Position numbers and translations under genes: made by a program
Notes under the pieces: model-generated
Seen by the model: the letters and a program-made list of their open reading frames with translations, nothing else
What the model was told of the DNA's origin: nothing
Databases searched by the model: none
Assembly: GCA_002751075.1 (NCBI GenBank)
Contig: NAOQ01000328.1
Span: 3,541 to 40,427 of the forward strand
Direction of reading: 5' to 3'
Origin: Ichthyophonus hoferi
Lineage: Eukaryota; Opisthokonta; Ichthyosporea; Ichthyophonida; Ichthyophonidae
Length of the DNA: 36,887 nt
In this document: positions 1 to 10,700 of the stretch, one piece after another
Numbering within the stretch: the stretch's first letter is position 1
Layout: every line of letters starts with the position of its first letter

Positions 1-60
1 GTATGTAGGTATGTATGTATGTATGTATGTATATATGTATTTATGTGGGTAGGTAAGTAG
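1..60. repeat. GTAT/GTAG tetranucleotide microsatellite
   Basis: Imperfect GTAT repeat passing into GTAG/GTAA units. It lies in the last visible intron of the aspartate kinase gene (bases 1-495). No exon was found in that intron. Confidence 0.85.
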
Positions 61-240
61 GTAAGTAGGTAAATGTATATACGCATACCGAAGTATACAA
101 ATTTACCGGCATAGCTACCTAAATTTACAAATATTGTATATATACAAACACTCAACCTTATACATTTGCCCACCTATATCTGTGTATAAGCATACACAAA
201 CACGCCTATATATATACAAACAGATAGCCCTACACACCTA

Positions 241-470
241 TCTCTCAATATATATACATATACACCTGCATATACATATATACCTACACCTACATATATC
301 TATACCTATACCTATACATATACATATACATATACATACACATATACATATACCTATACCTATACCTGTACCTATACATATACCTATACCTATACCTAAA
401 CATATACCTATACTTATACCTATACCTATACCTATACCTATACCTATACCTATACCTATACTAACCCCCC
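241..470. repeat. CCTATA/CATATA hexanucleotide array in kinase intron
   Basis: Imperfect hexanucleotide array, most regular at 409-460 (pure TATACC units). It translates as Pro-Ile or Gly-Ile repeats, which makes false ORFs on both strands. In the sense strand of the kinase pre-mRNA the unit is TATAGG, so about twenty copies carry an AG|GT junction. It begins some 25 bases downstream of the donor at 495. Confidence 0.95.
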
Positions 471-495
471 TACACATACAATATTCTCTACTAAC

Positions 496-3135
496 CTGTA
501 TATCCTCGCCCAATGATGTTCAGCATACCTCCAGGAACCTCTCCAAATGATCCTATATACATTATTGATTGGTTACATTTCTTTAAATGATCCTATATAC
601 ATTATTTATTGGTTATTTTTCAATTTTTGTTGCTTTTTGTTCAATTTCAATGGGGCCTATATATAAAATTGAAAGTTGATTATTTTTAACTCTCAATTTA
701 AAATCTATCTTATTTTTTAATTGGCACTTGAGTTATTTAATATATAAATTTGGCCTTTTATTGATTACTAGTCCATCTGTTGCCATTATGAGAGTAATGG
801 GAGACGTGGATTGACTCAGTGGTCAAGTTTAAAAACATATATATATATATTTGTGTAAGCATAGTTATATTAATTACTAAAACTCTACGTACATAATTTT
901 AGCTATACGGTCGTATAAACCAACTATCATTTTAATGTTTTAAAATTGTATTATTATTGGTTGTTATCGTATAAAACAAGTCAAAAAATGTTGAACTGAG
1001 TAGCCAATAATATCATTGTCATTTTCTTGCTACAAAATACGGTGTTTGAATTGGTACATTAAACGGGCCTTAAAAATTAATCATGGCGCCAGAAAACATT
1101 GCAAAATTTTAGTACATGTAACAATCCATAATTATTGGCTCAAAGGACCCCACATGTTTTATATAATAGAAGATTGTACTAGTAAGTAGTATATATCTGT
1201 TCTTTGAAAATATAATTATGTGTGAATGATTATATAGAAATGTATATGCACTCTCAATTACAAGAACTTGTATATATATAGATATATATGTATGTATTGT
1301 ATGTATTGTATCTATGTTTACTATGTTTATGTTTATATGTAAGTCTATATATATGTATTGATGTTTGTATATATATATATATAGGTATAGTAGGTGTCTA
1401 GAGATCCATACAGGGGTTGCGGTAATTACATACATATAGGTATATATAAATATACATATATACCATCATATATTAAAATATAAATACTAATACTAATACT
1501 AATACTATAATAATAATTCAAATACTAATATACACACCTATATTAATATAAACCTCATGCTAATCTAAGATCCCACCTGTGATCACTGGAATTGTTCCAC
1601 CAATCATTTTGGCACGTATTCTCTCAGCCATTAGGCATCTTAACATAACATATAGATCATTTGGATTATTACCACGAGGGAGAATGTCGCCTAGATTAAC
1701 ATACACTGTGTCTAATCCCTATATATATATATGTATGTGTGTGTGCGTGTATGTGTGGTCAATATGGACTGGAGTCCATTGTATGCTATATAGATGTATA
1801 GATGTATAGATATATATGAACTAAATAGAACTAGAGGTATGTGTGGTTACGCTTTGTGTGTAATATTGCTGTCCTGAAAGTGGGGGGTACGGAGGGTGGG
1901 GATGGAAAATTGAAAAATTGCCTGTTTTGGTTAGGTTTTGTAAATGTAGTGTTTGTATGACAACTTTTGAGAATGATATAGTACAAAGTAATGGTATATA
2001 AAGGTGAAAATGTGCAATAAATAAATATAAAAAATATATAGCCAATCAATAATTATGATTAAGATTCTTATTATAAAGCCTAACAATTAACACTTAAGGA
2101 TTGGCCATAGTTAGGTAATATAGAACCGGTTTGCACCATATGGCTCGACTCGTAATGTATCATAATCGTAATACTACAAGTTACTTACAGTACTTACAGT
2201 GACTAGTGTATAATGGATGTGTACTGATGCATGATAGCTCTTGATCTCTATCTAGACTTATAGCTATATATTCATCTATATCAATATTTAAATTTATAAC
2301 CTTTGGTTATTGGAATAATATATTTCCCTTAATAAAATAGTTTTATTGGTATATCGATATATATAATTATTTATTAATACGTACAGGTATATATATATTC
2401 ACAATAGTAATTTCTCGGATATATAAACTGTAGTAATGGTTGGATGTAGAATTACACAGTCATATAACTGTCTTTTTCCTTCTTCTTTTTTTTCTCTTTT
2501 CTCCAAGCTTTCTATTTAATCTTCTCTTTCTTTCTCTATCTCTTCTCGCAATCTTTCTCTTTCTTTTTTTATCTCTATATCTCTCTCTTTCTCTCTTTCT
2601 CTTTTTATCTCTCTATCTCTCTTTTTCTCTCTTTCTCTTTCTCTCTCTATTTTCACGCTATTTATCTATATATATATATATATATATATATCTTTGCTTT
2701 CGCTCTCTATTCTCTCTAACATACCTTTGATCTCAACACAGTGGTCATTATCTTGGCTGACATACATTCACCTGTCCCAATCACCGCATCTGTTGACTTT
2801 GGCGACAACTCTCCAATTACCTGATTAGAACATATATATGTCACGACATTGATTAGTCATTGTTAGTGTAAACAAATGAGTAAATGTAGAAATATATATA
2901 TATATATATATGTATGTGAATATATGTATATATCCGTATATGTACATAAGTCTATGTGTACTTATAGGAATATATGTATATGTATATTGATGTTGGTGTA
3001 TACATCTATATGGAAATAGAAGTGTAAATGTACATGTAAAGGCCAAAGTATGTATGCAATCAATAATAGATAATCACTTTGCAATCCAGAAAATATGTAC
3101 ATATTAAAATTGTCATATAGGTCATAGTGCATATC

Positions 3136-3166
<31 letters not shown>

Positions 3167-6012
3167 AGATTTGTTATTCTTGTTTGTATTCATGTAAGAA
3201 TGATAGCATTAAGATATATAGCATATTATTGTGTGTATATATAAGCAAATATAAACATAAATATATTATTCTCGCATGTATATATATACCTGTATAGCAG
3301 TGAGGAATTGCTCTAGGCTATCAATATCTTCACTAATCTCGTTTTGCAGTGTAAACTCTTCCTCCTATATTATCCAAATTATTTGTTACTGTACTCCCTC
3401 CAACTTTGATTTACACACTAATATATATCAGATTGTATAATGCCACTGTATCTACCTACCACAGACGCGTAAACACCAATATATATATAACTATATATTA
3501 GCATTAATAGTGCACTTTTCTGTTGACATATATATATATATATATATATGCGTGTGTATGCGGCATTCCATACTACACCTAATGTATATATATATATATA
3601 TGTATGCATGTATGTATCTAAGTATCTATGAATACATATATTTATGTATGTATTTGTGTGTGTATGTGTGTGTATAGGGTTGTATGTATATGTATATGTA
3701 TATGAGAAACCATAACAATGATATCTTCCACCACATATAACCACGTAAGCACACATTATTTCTGTTGGCACGCATGTAGATAATACTGTGTATAACCTTA
3801 TACGCAGTAATATTCTATACACCTATAAGGCTAAACCCCTACCCACATCACTCACTGTGTCCCCCACAGCCTCGTGTATGGCTACAATATGCGTATTTTT
3901 AATCAGATTTAACAATTTCTTTACATTGGGCATATCGTTAGCGACAGCTGATTCAGCTGCTGCAAGTAATCTGAGTGTGGAATACGTAGGAGGAGAGAAG
4001 ATAAAGAGGAAATAACAGGGTAAATAGATTGGCTGTTATATGAGGTGAATGTGAATAAGTTGGAATGATGTGTGGAATAGCTAAGTAGATAATACATATA
4101 TATATATATATGTAAGCTCTTAAAACGATGACATGGCGTTCTATCACACAACGGCTTACAAGGCCAATAGACCACAATGTCCATTTTGATGTCATGTATA
4201 AAGGAAATAGTAGGTGTGTGGTTGTCGGTAAATGTTTCATATTCATCCTACCTATTGGTAGTCCCATCTGTCTTTACTTTACTACTGAGTGCAGAAACAA
4301 CTACTATATGTCGATATTCTTTCAAGGTGGACCTGGGGGAAAACATCACATGTGTGTTCGGATGTGTTTATATACATATGTATGTGTATATGTATGCGTG
4401 TATTTATGTATATATATATGCAGGCTTGAGAAGAAAGAAGTTAGTATACATAATTGCGCGGGCACCTTCCATGTGCACACCAACATCAATGTATGCATGA
4501 TTTATATTCATATATATATACGGATCTGCATCAATGTATGCAATATCTTTAATGTATTGGGTGAACCTTATTGGTTGTTATATATATATACACACTTGTG
4601 GAATGTTCGTGTTTCAAGAATGACATATATTATCAATGTGTCATAGAGTTGCAATACCGTAATGACAAACTTATAACCAACCCTCTGTCTCAATGTATTT
4701 GTGCACTGTACATACATGCACATCCAAGTAGTGTGATATTAGACAAATCAGTATGTCAAATTCTACTATGCCAAAGGTACTACCAGACGTAATAATTCAG
4801 TGGAATGTATAAAGTCGTGGTATGAGGGTTATACGTTTGCCTGACCTAGGCCCAATGAAAACTGTGACTTACGGAATCCAGTAAAATGGTAATGAGAAGG
4901 GATTATATATTTAACTTTATAACTCACCAATAGACAAACATATCTATTACATCCACTGAAAGTTAAAAATATACAAAATATGAAATTCCAAATGGGAATA
5001 ATTTTAAATTTATGTCGCCGAATCGTGAGCGTATTTTAAATTAATGGTACTCTATAATTTATAGTCCTTGACGACATTAATATAGAACGATAAGCGGATC
5101 AATATATGCGTATGTATATTCGTATGTATGCGCCTATATATATATATGTCGTTATTGTGCACATAAATATATTTATTCCCTAAAATTTAACCCTCAAATG
5201 CATACAGTCTTCTTTCCCTTAAACTATGATGTAGCAAGTGTCAACTTACTTAACAATATCAACTATCTGTAGCATATTTTTCCCTGTGCCAACACTTGTG
5301 CCGCCAAATTTCTGAACAATAATAGGTCTGTGTAAAAATATAATTATGGATTAAAACCTATCAGTACTTTCATATGTACTTTCATCTTTGGGTACGGACG
5401 TATGTGTAGATATATACTTAGCTGTAAATATGTGTACATACTAATGTGTGTATATATGTTTATATGTGGGTATGTATGTATTTACAATATTACTGTTTGT
5501 TTTTATAAGCATACATGTACGTTTATAGAGCATGACTGTTTTGTCATCATGATGTTTAAAAAATGCTAAGCGTTGTTCTATCTGTTCATTAATGTGTGTT
5601 TGTTTAGAACCATTTTAAGATGTATACTTGCAATGTGTCTGCGTTTAAGTTTGTCATTATATTTATGTACAAGATTTGTGTATGATAATAATGGTGTTTG
5701 TGCGTATATGCATTTCACTACAGGTGACAATAAGGAGTGTCAGTATCAATTTAGGTATATGTGATTAACCATACATATATATATATATATACGTGTGTGT
5801 GTGTGTGTGTGTGTGTTCCTGTGTAAGGCATATTTACAAACTCCAGTATATGAAGGTGTGAATGCAGCATATTTATTCAAGTGCAAAAGTGCATTTATGG
5901 TTGATGTTTAAGATAAATAATGCTGGTGAAAAGAAAAAGGATCCACCAGTTTCTATTATTCCTAAAAAAAGAAAGGTACAAAACACCACCACATAACATA
6001 CCGGTTATCCAT
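496..6012 (-). CDS. HOM3: Aspartate kinase, N-terminal 218 residues in eight exons (3' part beyond left edge)
   Basis: Aspartate kinase phosphorylates L-aspartate, the first step towards threonine, methionine and (in some lineages) lysine. Exons in transcript order: 6012-6002, 5327-5250, 4332-4252, 3970-3856, 3364-3290, 2820-2725, 1718-1577, 552-496. All phases join without a stop, giving 655 nt. Visible motifs are the nucleotide-binding KFGGTSVG (residues 10-17, preceded by VQ as in fungal enzymes), VVVSALSS (40-47), DGTTNRLL (52-59), the GE signature GTGECMSA (135-142), YVNLGDILPRG (158-168), VITG (197-200) and PGGMLNIIGRGYT (206-218). The start ATG lies in an 11-nt first coding exon (MDN plus two bases) in good context (ACCATGG). 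Donors are gtatgt, gtaagt, gtagga, gtgagt, gtatat, gtatgt, gtggga and gttagt; every acceptor is AG. The rest of the catalytic domain and the ACT domains must lie left of the window, so a fusion to homoserine dehydrogenase cannot be excluded. Family call very sure; the tiny first exon is the least certain part. Confidence 0.95.
545..624. repeat. 40-bp tandem duplication carrying a second copy of a splice acceptor
   Basis: Two copies of a 40-bp unit, 545-584 and 585-about 620, nearly identical. On the minus strand each contains the acceptor sequence ATATAG|GATCATTT. The inner copy (AG at 554-553) opens the last visible kinase exon. The outer copy (AG at 594-593) would add 40 nt and bring an in-frame TAA after five residues, so the inner site is the productive one. 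Confidence 0.85.
2466..2691. repeat. Pyrimidine-rich CT tract ending in (TA)n
   Basis: About 190 bases of T/C only or nearly so (TTTCTCTCT types), followed by (TA)n at 2666-2690. It lies in kinase intron 6 (1719-2724), where the transcript reads as a purine-rich GA tract just downstream of the donor at 2724. It produces a false Leu/Ser-rich ORF on the plus strand. Confidence 0.9.
2891..4111. repeat. Cluster of (TA)n microsatellites in kinase introns 3 to 5
   Basis: Separate TA runs at about 2891-2911, 3141-3166, 3525-3549, 3585-3601 and 4095-4111, with TATG/TGTA flanks. All fall between exons of the aspartate kinase gene. The exons at 3290-3364 and 3856-3970 sit between them and contain no repeats. 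Confidence 0.85.
5772..5815. repeat. (TA)n-(TG)n compound microsatellite
   Basis: TA dinucleotides switch through ACG to about ten TG units. It lies in intron 1 of the aspartate kinase gene (5328-6001). Confidence 0.9.
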
Positions 6013-7780
6013 GGTAAGGAAGGTGTTGTCGGTTGAGAAGTCCGTATTAGCTTTCGTACTAAAGTTCATTGCTTGACAATAACAGCGATGTATATTAATG
6101 TTTCGCCAAGTATATGCTACTTTTATTGTTGAGAAAAAAATAGGCTTGAATAACCCCTAAATATATACTCGTCTAATCTTACAATTGTTTTACATGTAAA
6201 GATACCTCTACCTTTGCAAAAGTCAACAAAGTGTTCCTGTCAAAACAAACCATATTTTTCGGATAAAAAACGATTGTGATTACGCTTTTTATTGGATAAA
6301 TGGGTTACGGAATCGCATACCTTATTCTTTTTTAAATATTTTGGACCAATAGAACTTGAAGATCTTTAGCCTACCCTGTTTAAGATCGATTAATAAATCC
6401 AATTGACCAATAAATGATAAAAAGATCACTTTAGATGCGTATTGCAATTGGCATATTTATGATAAAGGAATCTCTATTGGTGATCTATCACAAAATATGC
6501 GTTGTATTTTTAATGTCCAATGAAACATAATCACATAAAATCGCTGCAAAATGATAATTTGATGTCGCAACTTCGTCCCAAGTAAGGTATCCATCAACTT
6601 AGACAGATTATCTATTAATATAATCATTAATACTATGTAATATGTAATATCATTATTCTTACTGCTATTATTTCCCGGCTTTGATTTTTTTTTAAAAAGT
6701 TATTAAATCAATAAAGAATAGTTGATTCTATGAATACTACACCGTTACATACCTATCAGTAATACTGGCATATACTGAAAAATAATAACAAGCAATACTA
6801 AGTATATATGCAATGACAGTATTGAGTGCTGTATTAATAAACCTAGTCAAAATGTACGTAAAACAAATTGATTCGAACCATTGACTAGGCCAAACAGTGT
6901 AACATAACCTAAGAAGCTCTAACAATATATGATTGAATTGCGTATATACTGGACCATTCCTATCACATGCGTTATAACTTTCCCTAAATATATTTAAACA
7001 TATCCGACATATGCATTCATTCCTATGCAAATCGTTCCATAAAAAATATGCTCAGAAATTGCAGTAATTCATGTATATATGCACTGGATATGTCTATTTG
7101 AAGTGTGGCAATATAATATCTTTTATGTTCAGCTCTAAGAGATCAACCCCTTAACTAATATGTAGAATTTAGGGCGGTTCTACTTCGGGCACGCACCACA
7201 TTCTAGTATTGCAATCCATAAAAGATATGAGAAGATAAAACAATTACAACTACTACAGTTAGGATGCATGGGCTAACTAGAAAATGAAAGCAGTGTGATA
7301 GAAAAAGTACAAGCTTTTCACACTTGCTATTTTTTTCTTGTCTCCTTATTTTCCAACTCATATGTAGAATGGATACTGGAACTAAAGTATCTATCTGCCC
7401 CATTCTACCTGTATTAATCTAGATATGATCTATATCACTGCAAAAGCCAAGAAAGTAAATGTCAGCTCATGACGATAGAATAGGTTACACCTAACTAATA
7501 ATATACTAGTACAAATTTACTCCCAATCTTATTTACTGCTGTATAATACATTGCATAATATTGGCAGTCAGTCATTTTTTGTTGTTGTTCGTAATACACA
7601 CACAGCCATGCTATGACCACACATTCAAGGTATGTCCGATAGGTGTATATAATTGCTATAGATCATGAGCCATCTATGTCCTTAGGTGGATACTACAAGA
7701 ATCATTGTGAAAACACACAGCCAAGATATCCTAGTTCCATTGAGTTTCTAACGGCACCCTCTTCGTCTCCTTGCACGCCA
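6013..7780. other. Intergenic region between aspartate kinase and prefoldin 5
   Basis: Besides the CCAAT cluster it should hold the 5' UTR of the kinase (left side) and the 3' UTR of prefoldin 5 (right side). It carries no long microsatellite, unlike the introns on both sides. A 97-codon minus-strand ORF at 6737-7030 is Ile/Tyr/Cys-rich and matches nothing I recognise; it is not called as a gene. Confidence 0.7.
6285..6525 (-). promoter_or_regulatory. CCAAT-box cluster upstream of aspartate kinase
   Basis: Seven CCAAT/ATTGG pentamers start at 6291, 6346, 6399, 6407, 6447, 6476 and 6517, that is 280 to 505 bases before the kinase start codon. Chance would give about half a copy in this length at this base composition. 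CCAAT is the NF-Y (HAP2/3/5) binding core, so this is a plausible proximal promoter; no clear TATA box was fixed. A promoter role is inferred. Confidence 0.6.
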
Positions 7781-10700
7781 CTACTTGCTTGTAGCCTCCA
7801 CCTCCTCTCTCACTCGTGTCTGGAAGACCTCCGTGGCCACTGTGGTATAATCCATCATTATTGTCAGTAGTAGTTTACTTCCACTCCCCCATTCTCTCTC
7901 AATCATATTTCTTTTTTCATTATACTCTCTAATTACCACCTCTATCACTGTTTTTTTTAAATAATAATAAAATCTGCTTCAACTTAGTTTTTTCTATATG
8001 ATGATTTGAACTCTAAAAAGAACACTGTGGCAAATAAGAGCAGCTGGGCCCATGCTAAACATGCTACTTGTAATCTCCTTCCTCCATAATCTATTCATTT
8101 TTCTCCGCTTCTCCACATTCCTACTTACTCCTATATAATTGTATCTCCTTTGTATATCCCTCTAGAAATTCTTTCTCTAATTTCCTACTGTAGAGCAGTC
8201 TTTCACAATATTAACAGTATCAGGAAACATATGGCAAGAAAAAGAATAAGAGAAGAAGGAGACCATATCGAAAGAACAGCAGATATATATCGAATACTTC
8301 ATGAGATTTTAATGATATAAATGAAAATTCCGAAAATATGTATGCCAATTTCAAATGAGTGGGTTCATAGTATCTCCTTTCCTTTCATCAAATTTAATCT
8401 CAGAAAACATCATTTACATCATTCAATCTCTGACCCGATTGATTACCAACTTGATTAAACCTTCACATGTAGGATTCTATTGGTCGCTAAAGATTGTAGA
8501 GTGGTCTAATTAAACAAAAATTTACATATTTATGTATTTCTATATATATATGTGTATGTATATCTTTACATCTAGATGCTAAACATAAATAAAGGTAGAT
8601 AGGTCAGTATTTCGTATGGTCTCAACAAATGCAAATAAGTAAAGGGACAGGAAGTTCAGAAATTACAAAAAAATTAAATTTTAAAAATAATAACAACAGT
8701 AAAAAAACCCTGAAAATCACATGACAAATCAGAAATGTGCACTATCATCGAAATCTCCTGACATTAATTTAGCGCCAATGGGAAAGGGCTGGTTTGAAGT
8801 ACATACTAATAATCATAAAATAGTCTATATATATACATATATGTGTATAGGGGAATGTACGTATATGAGAAATATATATAAAAACAATACATGAAGATGA
8901 GTATACATGTGAAAATGACAGTAAAGGAGGGTCAAAGGTAGAGAGAGAGAGAGAGATGGGGGCGGGGGGGGGTGGTTCCGTACATGCCAACATTTGTTCC
9001 TTTTGTTGCAGTGTCTTGTTTATCTCGTCAATATTTTTCTGAATGAAATCTTGTCGTCTACCAAAGTATTTTTCGGCCTCAGGAAGAGACTGTGGGTTAA
9101 AGTGTATAAGAATGTGGTGGGATCAGGTAGGGGTGGAGAGGATGTGAATAACTGTCCAGCATGGTATCTCATAGGAGAAGGAGGATAGGTAAACTAATGA
9201 TAAATCTTTATATCTTAATATGCCTAAATAGGCATAATGAAGCATGCATCATGAAGTATCCATTACTATTAAGGTTAATATGTTAATAATAATTATGTTT
9301 CTGTGTAATGTTTGGCTTTGAATGCAAGAGAAAACACTAGAAAAGTTACAAATATTCATAAAAAACACAAAGCTGTCCCATGTTCCTTTTTATATACTAT
9401 ATATATTATTATTATTTTAAAATAATTAGCTAATATATTTGTATGATTCATTCTAAAATGGTATTGGCCATGACTAATGACACAGCTATCTAATTGGCTC
9501 TCGTACTGTTACTAGCACGAGTTTAGTCATGCTTTCTAACCTGAATAGTTGTGATTTTTAATATAAAAAATTTGTTTTGTAAATTTTATATCACCAAATT
9601 GGACTAATGTCCAATTGGGTGTTATGTCTCTCTGAATTGATCAGTCTTGATTTTGTTTTTTTAAAGAAAAATATGCTATACACTAATTATAGGCTATTAT
9701 CATTTCTGATTGAAATATTCCTATATTAGCAATGGTGATGTGGACTAAGCTATATATGGTTATTTATAATGAGCCCACCCACAACCCGGTAATCAACCAA
9801 TGAGAATGTGTACCTTCTCCACGTGGTAGCCTGTGCCAATGTCAACGGTAACAGTTTCAAAATTAGTCAATTTGCCAGGGATATACAGGTAAAAAAGAAT
9901 TAAGGAAAGAGAAAATGATCATATTGTCTTACAATTATATGTGAAAATATGCACATACTATCACACTATCATACTACCATACATACATACATATATACAT
10001 ATATACATATAGATATAGATATAGATATACATATAGATAAACACGCATATATATCCAGGCCTACACACCAAATCCACATATACAACCCTTAACCTATTTT
10101 TAAAGGATATTGAACTGCTTAGAGGGACCAGAATCTCTTGACCTACACAGGGGGGGGGCAATAATGTCAGTAGAGGTAGAATCTAATTGCTCTTGTTACC
10201 GATGGATTCGTTAATCAATATATATATATATGTGTGTATGAATATCACATGTCTTCTTCGCATATAACTTGTGTATAGAAGATATGTTTATGCATATATA
10301 TATACAATAAATCGAGAAATAGCGATAGAGTAAAAGATAGAAATATATATATGCAGGTATACTCGTACCCTCGGGGCTCTGTTTAAGTGTCTGGATAGTA
10401 TCAGCGGAGTTAACAAACCGACCATGTGCCACCTTCAATTGTTGTTGAGAGGACATGAGAAAGGAGACCTCCTACGGTTTAAGGTGTTGTGTCAGAGTTA
10501 ATCTAAAAAATAATATATATATATATATATATCATACTCGCTATTAGCAATGCATTTACTTATAGTATATAGTATGTATATTATGAGTATACTATCTCTC
10601 TTCCTTTACTTTGAATCAATGCCATGCACAAATACCTTTTTTTTTTACGCTATTACCTAAATATCACACAATCGTTTTCAATATACAGTTTAATGCTACT

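Noticed and set aside
134-550. 138-codon plus-strand and 91-codon minus-strand ORFs with Ile-Pro and Gly-Ile repeats
   Set aside because: They are translations of the CCTATA array inside a kinase intron; no start context or unique domain.
2440-2730. Leu/Ser/Phe-rich 96-codon plus-strand ORF
   Set aside because: It is the translation of a CT microsatellite in kinase intron 6 and runs over the real minus-strand exon boundary.
6737-7030. 97-codon minus-strand ORF between kinase and prefoldin 5
   Set aside because: AT-rich residue bias, no recognised motif and no splice or promoter support. Not excluded, but not supportable.
8020-8100. Possible extra minus-strand exon in prefoldin intron 5 (reads ITSSMFSMGPAALICH)
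   Set aside because: The exon at 7839-7781 gives the right phase, a coiled-coil end, a stop and the right total length; the alternative breaks the C-terminus.
8769-8993. Read-through of prefoldin exon 5 into MLACTEPPPPAP...
   Set aside because: It is intronic: after the donor at 8983 the sequence is microsatellite-derived Pro/Ser repeats, foreign to prefoldins.
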